64,000 nucleotides of DNA from Weissella oryzae SG25 (GTDB lineage: Bacteria > Bacillota > Bacilli > Lactobacillales > Lactobacillaceae): NCBI RefSeq assembly GCF_000691805.2, contig NZ_DF820484.1, positions 1-64,000 on the forward strand, written 5' to 3'. The stretch's first letter is position 1. Each line of letters starts with the position of its first letter. Under the pieces are notes generated by a model, which did no database searches, was not told where the DNA came from, and saw only the letters and a program-made list of their open reading frames with translations. Shown here piece after piece: positions 16,882 to 25,197 of this stretch. A program made the translations under genes and the position numbers.

Positions 16882-19479
16882 TTACATCACTTCCAATTCA
16901 CTAAGCACTTTTTCAAATTCTTTTTCAACCCGACTCGTTTCTGCATCAATCTCTGCTAAAGTCGTTGAATAACGTTCATTTAGCATTTCTAGAGTGTCTA
17001 ATTCCACTTTTAATGGAACTTCAGCTAGCGCTACTATTTTAGTTACTGTATTACCAAACCACTTTTCAAAAATTAAATTATCAATTTCTTCATTAGTCAA
17101 GTTTAAAATACGTTCGTATACTATCTCATTCAAGGCCTTTGTTTCATTTTTAATAGCTTTATTCTTTGCAGTCTTTTCTACAATGAGTTTATCAACATTC
17201 TTCAACAAATTATATTCTGGACTGTCTTTAATCACTAATTTCAGCTCCGTATTTACTTTCTTTTTTTCAAATGAGCTCTGAGCTTCGCCTTCATCGTTTT
17301 TTTTCAAAGTTTCGTAAAGGGCATTATATTCATCACTATCTTCTACTTTCGTAGCTTCAATCAATTCTGCTAACTCATTATTTATCTCAGCTATACGACT
17401 TTTTTTGTTTTCAATAGCTTCAAGCTCATCCGAATATAAACGTTTAGCAAGTAATTCATTTGGTACAATTGTACCAATCCAACCGTCCTGAACTTCTTCT
17501 TTATCCTTGCCTTTTCCCTTTTTTACCATATTTTTCTCACGAGATCTACCAGTCTCATAAAAACCTGTCATCGCAATCAATTCAGAATCATGAGTAAGTG
17601 TATCTTGCCAAACTTCTGCGATAACCTGATAACCTGCATATATGTCAATATTGTCAAACGTCGAAAGCAACTGTTTAATATCAATTAACATTTTATCTTT
17701 TAGATCTGTAAGATTTGTATTTTTATCGATTGAATGCAATATTCTCCAGTATTTTTGAACATATGCTGCTGTTTCAGCCTTAAGTGTTTCTGATTTTGAT
17801 TGAACTCGACTATCGTTTAAAACAACATTTCTAATATCTGAAACCGACTCGTTAAGCTCAACATAATTAGTTCTAATTTCTGTAAAGTATGATGAAAAAA
17901 CATCTCCAACAATTGTATTTAAATTTTTTAAATCTGCAATATTTTTCCTTGGAATCCCTCCTAAGAGATGAGCATCCACATCTTGAGAAATTTCATCATC
18001 AATCGCTACCACATATCGAGGTATGTTTAAATTGTATTCATTAGCAATAATTTCTTCTTGCGTTGATAAATGGCTGTATCCATCAATTTCTTGTTTTTCA
18101 ACATATGTATCAACAATTTTTGCAATATCCTTTTCCTGTAACACATTTTGTTTTCCAATTTTAACGAAATTGCGAGAAGCATCAATAATCTGTATTGGAT
18201 CAGTCAAAGCACGATTTTTCTTCAAAATCATAACGCATACAGGAATTCCGGTATTTGTAAATAAATTACTTGGCAAACCGATAACAGCATCAATCTGATT
18301 CTTCTCTATCAATCGCTTACGAATCTCGCCTTCCGATCCACCACGGAAAAGAACACCATGCGGTAAGACAATCGCCATTGTTCCTTGTTGACCTAGATGA
18401 AATAAGCCATGAAGCAAAAATGCAAAATCTCCCTTCGCATCTGGAGGTAGTATCCCCGCAATTTCAAATCGTGGATCAGTCACTTTTAACCCAGATTTGT
18501 TCCAGTTTTTTAGAGAGTACGGTGGGTTCATAACCACTGCATCAAATTGGATACCTTCACTTGAACGTTTTGGATCTTCGGGCCAGTCCTGCGATAATGT
18601 ATCCCCATTATTAATGGTCATTTTTTCGGGACGCACCCCATGCAGGAGTAAGTTCATTCGAGTTAGATTATAGGTTGCTGTATTTTTTTCTTGCCCATAA
18701 TAATTTAAATCTCTCTGCGCAGAAAGATTTAAATATTTTTTTACAGTAAGTAATAATGAACCCGAACCTACTGTTGGATCATAAATCGTCTTGATACTTT
18801 GCGTTCTGGCAACAATTTGCGCCATAACTTCGCTAACTTGTCGTGGTGTATAGAATTCTCCTGCCTTTTTACCAGATTCCATTGCAAACTGGCCAATCAG
18901 ATACTCATATGCATCACCTAATACATCTCCCTTTTGCAAAGCAACCATATCTAAATCTTCAAATAACTGAATCAATGCTTTAATATTCTTACTACGCTCA
19001 TTTAACCCACTTCCAAGAGCTGTATCTGTTAAATCCATAGTCGAATTTGAAAAAATTCCTTTAAAATCATCATTTAAATTATTATTTGGATTATTATTTT
19101 GATCATCATTTGATGCTATAGTACGTTCAAAATCATTCAAACTATCAATAACTTTCTGCACTTCAAAATCACCTGCATTAATATCTTTAATCCACGTTTG
19201 ATAAAGATATTCCGGTAGGACAAAGTACCCAAGGACGCCTTGAATCATCTTATCTAGTTCAACACCATACTCTTCATGTGCTTTCGTATATTCCTCTAGC
19301 AAATTATCATCTTTTGATAGTCCAGCTGTTGATGCAAAAGTTTCAAGTGTTTTATCACTCAAAAACTTATAGAACATCAACCCCAACATATAATCCTTAT
19401 ATCGACTAGCATCCATTGATCCACGAAGCTCTGTTGCTCCATCCCACAATCGCGCTTTAATCTCTTCAGAAGTTATCAT
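16882..19479 (-). CDS. hsdM: type I restriction-modification methyltransferase, HsdM subunit
   Basis: Adenine-N6 methyltransferase of 865 residues. The N-terminal HsdM helical domain includes WDGATELRGSMDASRY (12-27). The GEFYTPR segment (207-213), AdoMet motif I DPTVGSG (234-240) and catalytic NPPY (318-321) are intact. An Asn/Asp-rich run lies at 126-137. After about residue 500 there is a long, Glu/Lys-rich, probably coiled-coil extension that makes it longer than classical HsdM (about 500-530). Starts 3 bp after the XRE gene. It lies inside the predicted invertible segment, which is unusual. Confidence 0.95.
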   Translation of the reverse strand: MITSEEIKARLWDGATELRGSMDASRYKDYMLGLMFYKFLSDKTLETFASTAGLSKDDNLLEEYTKAHEEYGVELDKMIQGVLGYFVLPEYLYQTWIKDINAGDFEVQKVIDSLNDFERTIASNDDQNNNPNNNLNDDFKGIFSNSTMDLTDTALGSGLNERSKNIKALIQLFEDLDMVALQKGDVLGDAYEYLIGQFAMESGKKAGEFYTPRQVSEVMAQIVARTQSIKTIYDPTVGSGSLLLTVKKYLNLSAQRDLNYYGQEKNTATYNLTRMNLLLHGVRPEKMTINNGDTLSQDWPEDPKRSSEGIQFDAVVMNPPYSLKNWNKSGLKVTDPRFEIAGILPPDAKGDFAFLLHGLFHLGQQGTMAIVLPHGVLFRGGSEGEIRKRLIEKNQIDAVIGLPSNLFTNTGIPVCVMILKKNRALTDPIQIIDASRNFVKIGKQNVLQEKDIAKIVDTYVEKQEIDGYSHLSTQEEIIANEYNLNIPRYVVAIDDEISQDVDAHLLGGIPRKNIADLKNLNTIVGDVFSSYFTEIRTNYVELNESVSDIRNVVLNDSRVQSKSETLKAETAAYVQKYWRILHSIDKNTNLTDLKDKMLIDIKQLLSTFDNIDIYAGYQVIAEVWQDTLTHDSELIAMTGFYETGRSREKNMVKKGKGKDKEEVQDGWIGTIVPNELLAKRLYSDELEAIENKKSRIAEINNELAELIEATKVEDSDEYNALYETLKKNDEGEAQSSFEKKKVNTELKLVIKDSPEYNLLKNVDKLIVEKTAKNKAIKNETKALNEIVYERILNLTNEEIDNLIFEKWFGNTVTKIVALAEVPLKVELDTLEMLNERYSTTLAEIDAETSRVEKEFEKVLSELEVM

Positions 19480-19482
19480 GTT

Positions 19483-19710
19483 TTAATCTCCCATCTTTTC
19501 TTTATTTATTGAGATTACATCTCCAATATCAACACCTAGCTCTACACAAATCTTCACTAAACTTTCTATCGCAATTGGTTCATCTCGCCCCATTTTTGCA
19601 ATAACGTTACTGCTTACTTTTGCAGCCTCTTTCAACTGAGTTTTATTCATATCTTTATCAATAAGTAATTTCCAAAGTTTTTTATATGTAATTGATGTTG
19701 TTTCTGCCAC
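19483..19710 (-). CDS. XRE-family HTH regulator of the R-M operon
   Basis: Small Cro/CI-type DNA-binding protein of 75 residues, with TQLKEAAKVSSNVIAKMG (24-41) as the helix-turn-helix and a GVDIGDVIS ending (54-62) typical of the family. It starts with GTG, preceded by AAGGTG. It is the first gene of the xre-hsdM-hsdS-hsdR operon, so it probably works like a controller protein that times methylation and restriction, acting on the repeats at 19759-19775. Function inferred from position. Confidence 0.8.
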   Translation of the reverse strand: MAETTSITYKKLWKLLIDKDMNKTQLKEAAKVSSNVIAKMGRDEPIAIESLVKICVELGVDIGDVISINKEKMGD

Positions 19711-19758
19711 TTTTAATCACCTTTTTAATCTCGTTGTTCTGATAAAAACTTTATTTAC

Positions 19759-19775
19759 TATATCACATTATATCA
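19759..19775. promoter_or_regulatory. TATATCA direct repeats, candidate XRE operator
   Basis: TATATCA occurs twice with a 10-bp period, about one helical turn, and overlaps the TATAAT-like -10 region upstream of the regulator gene on the minus strand. The spacing fits autoregulation by the first gene of the operon. Confidence 0.5.
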
Positions 19776-19938
19776 AGATTTCTACTAACTATCGTGTTAA
19801 TTTTATGAGATTCACTGTTAGAATATATGATTTACCTAATAAATAGTAGTTTTTAATTTTAATAATAAATTCTCTATTATACTACTGTCATTTATTAATG
19901 TAGTACACTATTAATCCAGTCTAGTTGTATTAAAGCTA

Positions 19939-19958
19939 ACGCTTGGGAACAGCGGAAG
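19939..19958. repeat. IR1 copy at the start of the silent cassette
   Basis: Inverted 20-bp identity with 16804-16823 inside hsdS. Confidence 0.92.
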
Positions 19959-20435
19959 CTCAACGAACTTGGTGACTTTAAAAATGGAATGAACTTCGGA
20001 AAAGAAGCAATGGATAAAGGATTTCCGTTCGTAAACCTTCAAGATATTTTCGGTAAGACCGTCCTAGACTGTAGCGATGATTTTGGGTTAGCTGAAAGTA
20101 CAGAAAAACAAAGGCTGGATTATAATCTATTAGCAGGTGATATTCTTTTCATTCGTTCGTCTGTTAAACCATCAGGTGTTGGTGAAACAGCCCTAGTACC
20201 AATGAATTTAATCAATACCACTTATTCAGGTTTTATAATACGAATGCGATTTAATGTTAGTTTTGATAATGATTTTAAGCGATTTGCTCTAACATCAAAA
20301 GATATACGTAATCAAATCATGGCACGTGCAACTAGCAGTGCTAATACAAATATCAACCAAGATTCACTCGCACTAATAAGGCTTTCGTATCCAAGTATTC
20401 AGGAACAACAGAAAATTGGAAATTTCTTTGCCAAA

Positions 20436-20469
20436 CTCGACCATCTCATCACCCTTCATCAGCGTAAGT
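20436..20469. repeat. IR2 copy at the end of the silent cassette
   Basis: Inverted 34-bp identity with 16344-16377 inside hsdS; contains the 17-bp core also seen beside the recombinase gene. Confidence 0.95.
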
Positions 20470-20482
20470 CAAAGTGAAAATA

Positions 20483-20516
20483 AAAAGCTAACAAAGTAGC
20501 AATTTGTTAGCTTTTA
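20483..20516 (+). terminator. terminator after the silent hsdS cassette
   Basis: GCTAACAAA, 7-nt loop, TTTGTTAGC, then TTTTA, only 6 bp past the cassette stop. In an inverted state it would end an hsdM-half-hsdS transcript. Confidence 0.8.
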
Positions 20517-20583
20517 ACTATAGATTTTTATCTAAAAAAATTTTAATATGGACGATTCATGATTAACTTCCACTCCAAAACAA

Positions 20584-20609
20584 AAACCCCCGTCAAAAGA
20601 CGAGGGTTT
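20584..20609 (-). terminator. terminator of the rplM-rpsI unit
   Basis: AAACCCCCGTC/GACGAGGGTTT stem with a 4-nt loop and TTTTTG on the minus strand, 25 bp after rpsI. Confidence 0.9.
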
Positions 20610-20634
20610 AAGCCATTGCCAAAACGATAAAATA

Positions 20635-21027
20635 TTAACGCTTTGAGAATTGTGAAGCTTTACGGGCTTTCTTAAGACCTGGCTTCTTACGCTCTTTCAT
20701 ACGAGCGTCACGGGTCAACAATCCAGCAGCCTTCAAGGCTGCACGGAAGTCAGGATCCACTGCCAACAAGGCACGTGAAATTCCATGACGGATTGCACCG
20801 GCTTGTCCTGAGAAACCACCACCATTTACGTTAACCAATACATCATAGTTTCCTAGAGTTTCAGTTACGTTGAATGGTTGGATCATTACCTCACGCAAAT
20901 TTGCGAAAGGAACGTATTGTTCTTGGTCACGACCGTTGATTGTGATCGTTCCGTTACCAGGTACCAAACGTACACGAGCAACAGAGTTCTTACGACGACC
21001 AGTTCCATAGTATTGTACTGTAGCCAT
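20635..21027 (-). CDS. rpsI: 30S ribosomal protein S9
   Basis: Small-subunit head protein whose basic C-terminal tail reaches the P-site tRNA. The 130-residue length is normal. It begins [16 protein letters not shown], contains [20 protein letters not shown] (88-region) and ends with the invariant SQFSKR. It follows rplM by 23 bp in the standard rplM-rpsI pair and is closed by a terminator. The defence island begins immediately downstream. Confidence 0.97.
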   Translation of the reverse strand: MATVQYYGTGRRKNSVARVRLVPGNGTITINGRDQEQYVPFANLREVMIQPFNVTETLGNYDVLVNVNGGGFSGQAGAIRHGISRALLAVDPDFRAALKAAGLLTRDARMKERKKPGLKKARKASQFSKR

Positions 21028-21050
21028 TATTACTTTCTCCTTTCGCTAGT

Positions 21051-21494
21051 TTAGATGAGCTTGTTGATATCCAACATCTCAGGCATTTGTGCAGCGTGGT
21101 TATGCTCTGAACCAGCATAAACATGCAACTTCAAGCCTTGTTGGTGACCAAGAGTACCCTTTGGCAACATTCCATGAACTGATAGCTCAATCAAACGTTG
21201 TGGGTTCTTCTCACGCAAATCACCAGCTTGACGCTCCTTCAAACCACCTGGGTGATTTGAGTGGTGGTAGTAGATCTTGTCAGTTGCCTTTTTTCCAGTC
21301 AAAGCGACCTTCTCGGCGTTGATAACGATTACGTTATCACCAGTATCTACGTTAGGTGTGAAAGTAGGCTTGTTCTTTCCACGTAAGATTGATGCTACGA
21401 CAGTTGATAGACGTCCTAATGCTACATCAGTAGCATCAATGACATACCACTTGCGATCGATCTCGCCTGGCTTTGCCATATAAGTTGTACGCAT
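21051..21494 (-). CDS. rplM: 50S ribosomal protein L13
   Basis: Early-assembly large-subunit protein, 147 residues from the ATG at 21494, which is preceded by GGAGGA. An in-frame TTG 5 codons upstream lies within that Shine-Dalgarno and is rejected. It shows [18 protein letters not shown] near the N-terminus and [13 protein letters not shown] in the middle. Co-transcribed with rpsI. The long upstream leader may bind L13. Confidence 0.97.
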   Translation of the reverse strand: MRTTYMAKPGEIDRKWYVIDATDVALGRLSTVVASILRGKNKPTFTPNVDTGDNVIVINAEKVALTGKKATDKIYYHHSNHPGGLKERQAGDLREKNPQRLIELSVHGMLPKGTLGHQQGLKLHVYAGSEHNHAAQMPEMLDINKLI

Positions 21495-21600
21495 GGCGTA
21501 TTCCTCCAATAATTCTGTTTGTTTACTTTACCAATAATTAAAAAGTCGTACCAGGACATTCCCATTGCGGTTGGTAAACAATACCGTTCTCTATATTACT
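21495..21600 (-). promoter_or_regulatory. possible L13-type mRNA leader
   Basis: The 200-bp region upstream of rplM has TTGTTTAC and GTAAACAA, which can pair around a central hairpin just before the gene. Lactobacillales commonly carry an autoregulatory L13 leader here. I cannot confirm the full consensus by eye. Confidence 0.4.
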
Positions 21601-21696
21601 AGCTTGAGTCCCAATCGTCAATGTGTAATCCCTAGTTCATTAACTATTTTTCTGGCTTTGGTCTAATCAATTGACTTTATTAAACCTACATATTAA

Positions 21697-22446
21697 TCAA
21701 TAATCAACTGATTTCAAATACAGCCCACTGGCTGGTGCTGTAAACCGAGCTTCTTGGCGGTCACGAACAGTGAACAAACGTTGAATATCATCAACTGGTC
21801 GAACCCCGTTACCAATTTCTAGCAAAACGCCCACCATAATCCGGACTTGATTGTATAAGAAGCCACTACCAGAAAATTCAAACCAAATTTCCTCATCCTC
21901 TGGGTGTGCTTCGATTTTAGCACTATAAACCGTCCGAATTGTTGTTTTAGCTTGGAAACCGGATGCCGCAAAGCTTATCCAGTCATGTTCACCAACATAG
22001 TCGCCAATTGCGGCCTCCATTTTGGCAAAATCCAACTTACGATGCCAGTGACCAGTGTACTTGTATTTAAAGGGGTCTTTAAACTCGGCCGTTGAGAAAC
22101 GATACCAATAGGTTTTATCATGCGCACTATACTGTGCATGAAAATCATCAGCAACTTGCTCCGCAGCGGTCACCGTTATATCAAAGGGCAATTTAGAGCA
22201 TAAACCCTTCCGCAAGCCCTCGGCTGGGACATCGAAAGGAAAATCAAAATGTGCGACCTGCGCTAAGGCATGTACACCGGTATCAGTTCGGCCTGACCCC
22301 TGCACGCGAATCCAGTTTTTGGGGCTACGTGCCATCATATTAACGACCCGCTCTATTTCACCCTGGACCGTCCGCTTTTCTGGCTGAATTTGCCAACCAA
22401 AAAATTCTGAACCATCATACTTAATTAAAATCTTATAACGGGGCAT
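21697..22446 (-). CDS. truA: tRNA pseudouridine(38-40) synthase
   Basis: Converts U38-U40 in the anticodon stem of many tRNAs. The 249-residue length fits. KYDGSEFFGWQIQPEKRTVQ (9-28) is the N-terminal signature, and GSGRTDTGVHALAQVAHFD (51-69) carries the catalytic Asp55. The sequence ends VRIMVGVLLEIGNG and further conserved residues. It is the last gene of the ecfA1-ecfA2-ecfT-truA run. Confidence 0.96.
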   Translation of the reverse strand: MPRYKILIKYDGSEFFGWQIQPEKRTVQGEIERVVNMMARSPKNWIRVQGSGRTDTGVHALAQVAHFDFPFDVPAEGLRKGLCSKLPFDITVTAAEQVADDFHAQYSAHDKTYWYRFSTAEFKDPFKYKYTGHWHRKLDFAKMEAAIGDYVGEHDWISFAASGFQAKTTIRTVYSAKIEAHPEDEEIWFEFSGSGFLYNQVRIMVGVLLEIGNGVRPVDDIQRLFTVRDRQEARFTAPASGLYLKSVDY

Positions 22447-22477
22447 AACCGTCCTTCACTTTCTTATTGAATATGCC

Positions 22478-23290
22478 TTACCAACCTAGGAATCGAACCA
22501 AGAGCAAAAGGATAACGAAGGCCAAAAAACCAATTACCGCCAGGTTATCACGGCCTTGCCAAGTTAGAACTCGATACTTTGTTCGACTAATATTACCACG
22601 ATACCCACGGGCTTCCATGGCATCCCCCAGCTCAATCGCCCGCTTGATTGCGTTAACAAAAAGTGGAATTAATAGCGGTACATAGGCCTTGACCCGTTTA
22701 ACGATATTACCTTCGTTAAATTCAACCCCACGTGCACGCTGGGCATTCATAATCGTTTGGGCTTCATCCATCAAAGTCGGCACAAAACGTAAAGCAATCG
22801 ACACCATTAAAGCAATGTCGTCGACGGGTACTTTGAGTTTCTTCAAAGGTTGCATTACCGCTTCTAAAGCATCAGCGACCTCTAGCGGTGGTGTCGTTAA
22901 TGTTAACACCGTGGAGAAAAATATAATTAAAGTAAAGCGCACAAAAATTGCTAGTCCATTCACCACACCATCAGAAGTAACTGCTAGTACACCCCAATGT
23001 AACCAAACATGCCCGGTTCTAATAAATAGAATCTGCAAGGCAATCGTAAATAGCATTAACCATAAAAGCGGCTGTAAGCCTCTAGCAAAAACGCGAATAC
23101 TAATCCCCGTCAAGCGCACGACCAGTAGTGCAAAAGCAGTTGCAATCACGTAGCCCAATAATGAATGGGCCATAAAAACAGCAAATACAAAGAGCACACT
23201 CAAGATTAGCTTAGCCCGTGCATCTAATCGGTGAACCCAAGAGTCCCCCGGCATATAACGTCCAATCAACATATTAGTGAACATTTGCAT
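22478..23290 (-). CDS. ecfT: ECF transporter transmembrane subunit EcfT
   Basis: Membrane scaffold of the energising module of group II ECF vitamin transporters, 270 residues with about five to six helices. The coupling-helix motifs ARG are seen as NAQRARGVEF (187-196) and AMEARGYRG (225-233). It works with EcfA1 and EcfA2 and with exchangeable S components encoded elsewhere. Overlaps ecfA2 by 17 bp. Confidence 0.95.
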   Translation of the reverse strand: MQMFTNMLIGRYMPGDSWVHRLDARAKLILSVLFVFAVFMAHSLLGYVIATAFALLVVRLTGISIRVFARGLQPLLWLMLFTIALQILFIRTGHVWLHWGVLAVTSDGVVNGLAIFVRFTLIIFFSTVLTLTTPPLEVADALEAVMQPLKKLKVPVDDIALMVSIALRFVPTLMDEAQTIMNAQRARGVEFNEGNIVKRVKAYVPLLIPLFVNAIKRAIELGDAMEARGYRGNISRTKYRVLTWQGRDNLAVIGFLAFVILLLLVRFLGW

Positions 23291-24146
23291 GACCTCCTAA
23301 GCGCTCAGCCAATTGGTCAGCAAGTTGCTCCATATCTAAAACATTCGTCAACTCAATGCCTTTGGCTGCTAATTGGTCAGCAAATTGCCGGGCTAGAGGC
23401 ACATCCAATTGCCGAGCCTTTAGCCAAGCTTCATCTGCAAAAATTTCGCTAGGACTACCCTCTTGAATCACGGTGCCCTTTTCAAAAACAATCACATGGT
23501 CAGCATATTTAGCCACATCTTCCATTTGATGGGTAATTAACACCACCGCCATTGCCCGTTCACGTTGTAATTTAGCAAAAAGCTCCATCAATTCCGTTTG
23601 CCCAGCTGGATCTAAGCCCGCAGTTGGCTCATCTAGAATCAATAAGTCCGGTTCCATTGCTAAGACACCCGCAATTGCTACCCGGCGCATCTGCCCTCCT
23701 GATAAGTCAAAGGGGCTGCGCTCGTCATAGCTTGCCGCCATCCCTACCAAACGTAAGGCTTGGACCGCCGCTTGGTGGGCCTCATCTTCTGACTTGCCAA
23801 AATTTTTAGGGCCAAACATTACATCCCGAATAACACTTTGCTCAAAGAGCTGCGCTTCCGGAAATTGAAAAACCAAGCCAACATGCGCCCGCACGGCATT
23901 TAACTCACGTAACTTAGTTGCAGGCTCAATTGTAACAGTGCCAAGCTCAATTTTCCCTGCGGTTGGAATTAGCAAACCGTCAAGGTGCTGAACCATTGTC
24001 GACTTACCCGAACCTGTGTGCCCAATGACAGCCGTAAAGGCCTTCTCTGGAATCGTAAAATTAACCGCATGCAAGCCTGGTGTCGCAAAAGGTGTCCCTA
24101 ATTGGTAGGTAAAGCCTACTTCTTTGAAATTGATTGCCATAGCCAA
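23274..24146 (-). CDS. ecfA2: ECF transporter ATPase EcfA2
   Basis: ABC ATPase of the ECF energising module, about 290 residues: Walker A GHTGSGKST (42-50), Q-loop FQFPEAQLFE (94-103), signature LSGGQ (147-151), Walker B LLILDEPTAGLDP (167-179) and switch His in LITHQ. The start is probably the TTG at 24146 with AAGGAA 7 nt upstream, or the ATG two codons later. Translationally coupled to ecfA1 by a 31-bp overlap. Confidence 0.95.
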   Translation of the reverse strand: MAMAINFKEVGFTYQLGTPFATPGLHAVNFTIPEKAFTAVIGHTGSGKSTMVQHLDGLLIPTAGKIELGTVTIEPATKLRELNAVRAHVGLVFQFPEAQLFEQSVIRDVMFGPKNFGKSEDEAHQAAVQALRLVGMAASYDERSPFDLSGGQMRRVAIAGVLAMEPDLLILDEPTAGLDPAGQTELMELFAKLQRERAMAVVLITHQMEDVAKYADHVIVFEKGTVIQEGSPSEIFADEAWLKARQLDVPLARQFADQLAAKGIELTNVLDMEQLADQLAERLGGHANVH

Positions 24147-24958
24147 GCTACCATTCCTTCCATGGTCAAATATTCAGCCGGAACTGCAACTCCACGCACT
24201 GCCAGTTGAGCTTTTAATTCTTCAGCAAAGGGCACTGCTAAACCAAATCGCTTCAAGCTAGCTGCATCACCAAAGATTTGCGCCGGTTCCCCGCTTGCAA
24301 TTAGTTCACCATCGTTAATCACAATAATCCGGTCCGCACTCGCCGCTTCCTCAATATCATGGGTAATTGAGATGACCGTTAAATCATCCCCCATGTGGGC
24401 TTTAAGCTTGCGGACAATTGCTACCATCTCACGCCGGCCTTGTGGGTCAAGCATCGCAGTTGCCTCATCAAGAATTAACACCTTTGGGCGAATTGCCAAG
24501 ACTGAAGCAATCGCAACCCGCTGCTTCTGGCCACCTGATAGATGGGCCGGTTCACGGTCTGCAAACTCACTCATTTTCACAAGGTCCAAGACCTCAGCAA
24601 CCCGTTTGAGCATCGTTGCCCGCTCAATACCCCGATTTTCCATACCAAAGGCAACATCGTCAGCAACGGTTGCCCCTACAAACTGATTATCGGGATTTTG
24701 GAAAACCATTCCCACGAGGTCACGAATCGTCCACATGTTTTCTGGTAACACCGGAACTCCCGCAATTGTAATCTCACCACTATCGGCAGCCAATAAGTAG
24801 TTGAGTAACTTAGCAAAAGTTGATTTACCGGAACCATTATGACCAATCAAGGCAACCCACTCACCTTGGTTAATCGAAAGATTTATATTATTTAATGCCG
24901 GTTTAGGATTATTTGGATATGTATATGACACATCTTGCAAAGTAATCAATTCAACCAT
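24116..24958 (-). CDS. ecfA1: ECF transporter ATPase EcfA1
   Basis: First ATPase of the ECF module, 280 residues: Walker A GHNGSGKST (39-47), Q-loop FQNPDNQFVG (90-99), signature LSGGQ (143-147), Walker B VLILDEATAMLDP (162-174) and ITHD. It forms a heterodimer with EcfA2 and drives substrate uptake through EcfT. AAAGGAGGG precedes ATG. First gene of the ecfA1-ecfA2-ecfT-truA unit. Confidence 0.95.
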   Translation of the reverse strand: MVELITLQDVSYTYPNNPKPALNNINLSINQGEWVALIGHNGSGKSTFAKLLNYLLAADSGEITIAGVPVLPENMWTIRDLVGMVFQNPDNQFVGATVADDVAFGMENRGIERATMLKRVAEVLDLVKMSEFADREPAHLSGGQKQRVAIASVLAIRPKVLILDEATAMLDPQGRREMVAIVRKLKAHMGDDLTVISITHDIEEAASADRIIVINDGELIASGEPAQIFGDAASLKRFGLAVPFAEELKAQLAVRGVAVPAEYLTMEGMVAWLWQSISKK

Positions 24959-25072
24959 GAAAGCACCCTCCTTTTAAAGTCAAATGTTATTTTACCAAAG
25001 TTTCACTTCAATAAGATAGTCTATCCTTTAAACATCATCTTTATAATTATACCCGCTCATAAGTAATGCAAC

Positions 25073-25107
25073 AAAAAAACAGTTACTAGTGCCTGCCTAA
25101 TAACTGT
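25073..25107 (-). terminator. terminator after the interrupted membrane protein gene
   Basis: ACAGTTAtTAG pairs with CTAgTAACTGT and is followed by TTTTTTT on the minus strand. It lies beyond the second stop at 25129, which suggests the original gene ended there. Confidence 0.8.
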
Positions 25108-25197
25108 CTCTCCTAAAATTGGGTTGCTTTATTGTGGTTGCCTTTTGATAAATAAGCTAAGTAGTGGCGCCAATAGAACTAGCCAGATTAAACTCAT

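Larger units (their letters stand above)
16344..20469. other. predicted invertible segment carrying hsdM and its regulator
   Basis: Bounded by IR2 and its inverted copy, with IR1 (16804-16823) and its copy (19939-19958) nested inside. It contains the first half of hsdS, hsdM, the XRE gene, an intergenic promoter region and the silent cassette. Recombination at either pair would flip hsdM. Sequential recombination at both would exchange the first recognition domain. Inferred from repeat geometry; not shown to switch. Confidence 0.7.
19939..20477 (+). pseudogene. silent half-hsdS cassette (one target-recognition domain)
   Basis: Open in the hsdS frame from AWEQRKLNELGDFKNG at 19941, but without a start codon at the hsdS position. 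It has a complete alternative recognition domain ending in FAKLDHLITLHQRK, then a stop two codons after the 34-bp repeat. The first in-frame ATG (19989) is internal. The domain resembles HsdS recognition domains but differs from the two in the expressed gene. It is a storage cassette that could be joined to the hsdS N-terminus or to its second half by inversion. As it stands it is unlikely to be translated. Confidence 0.88.

Noticed and set aside
16994-18298. Plus-strand open frames opposite hsdM
   Set aside because: Antisense shadows of an intact, well-conserved gene; no start signals.
15790-20469. CRISPR array suspected from recurring short repeats
   Set aside because: Copies are few, in both orientations, kilobases apart and inside coding sequence.
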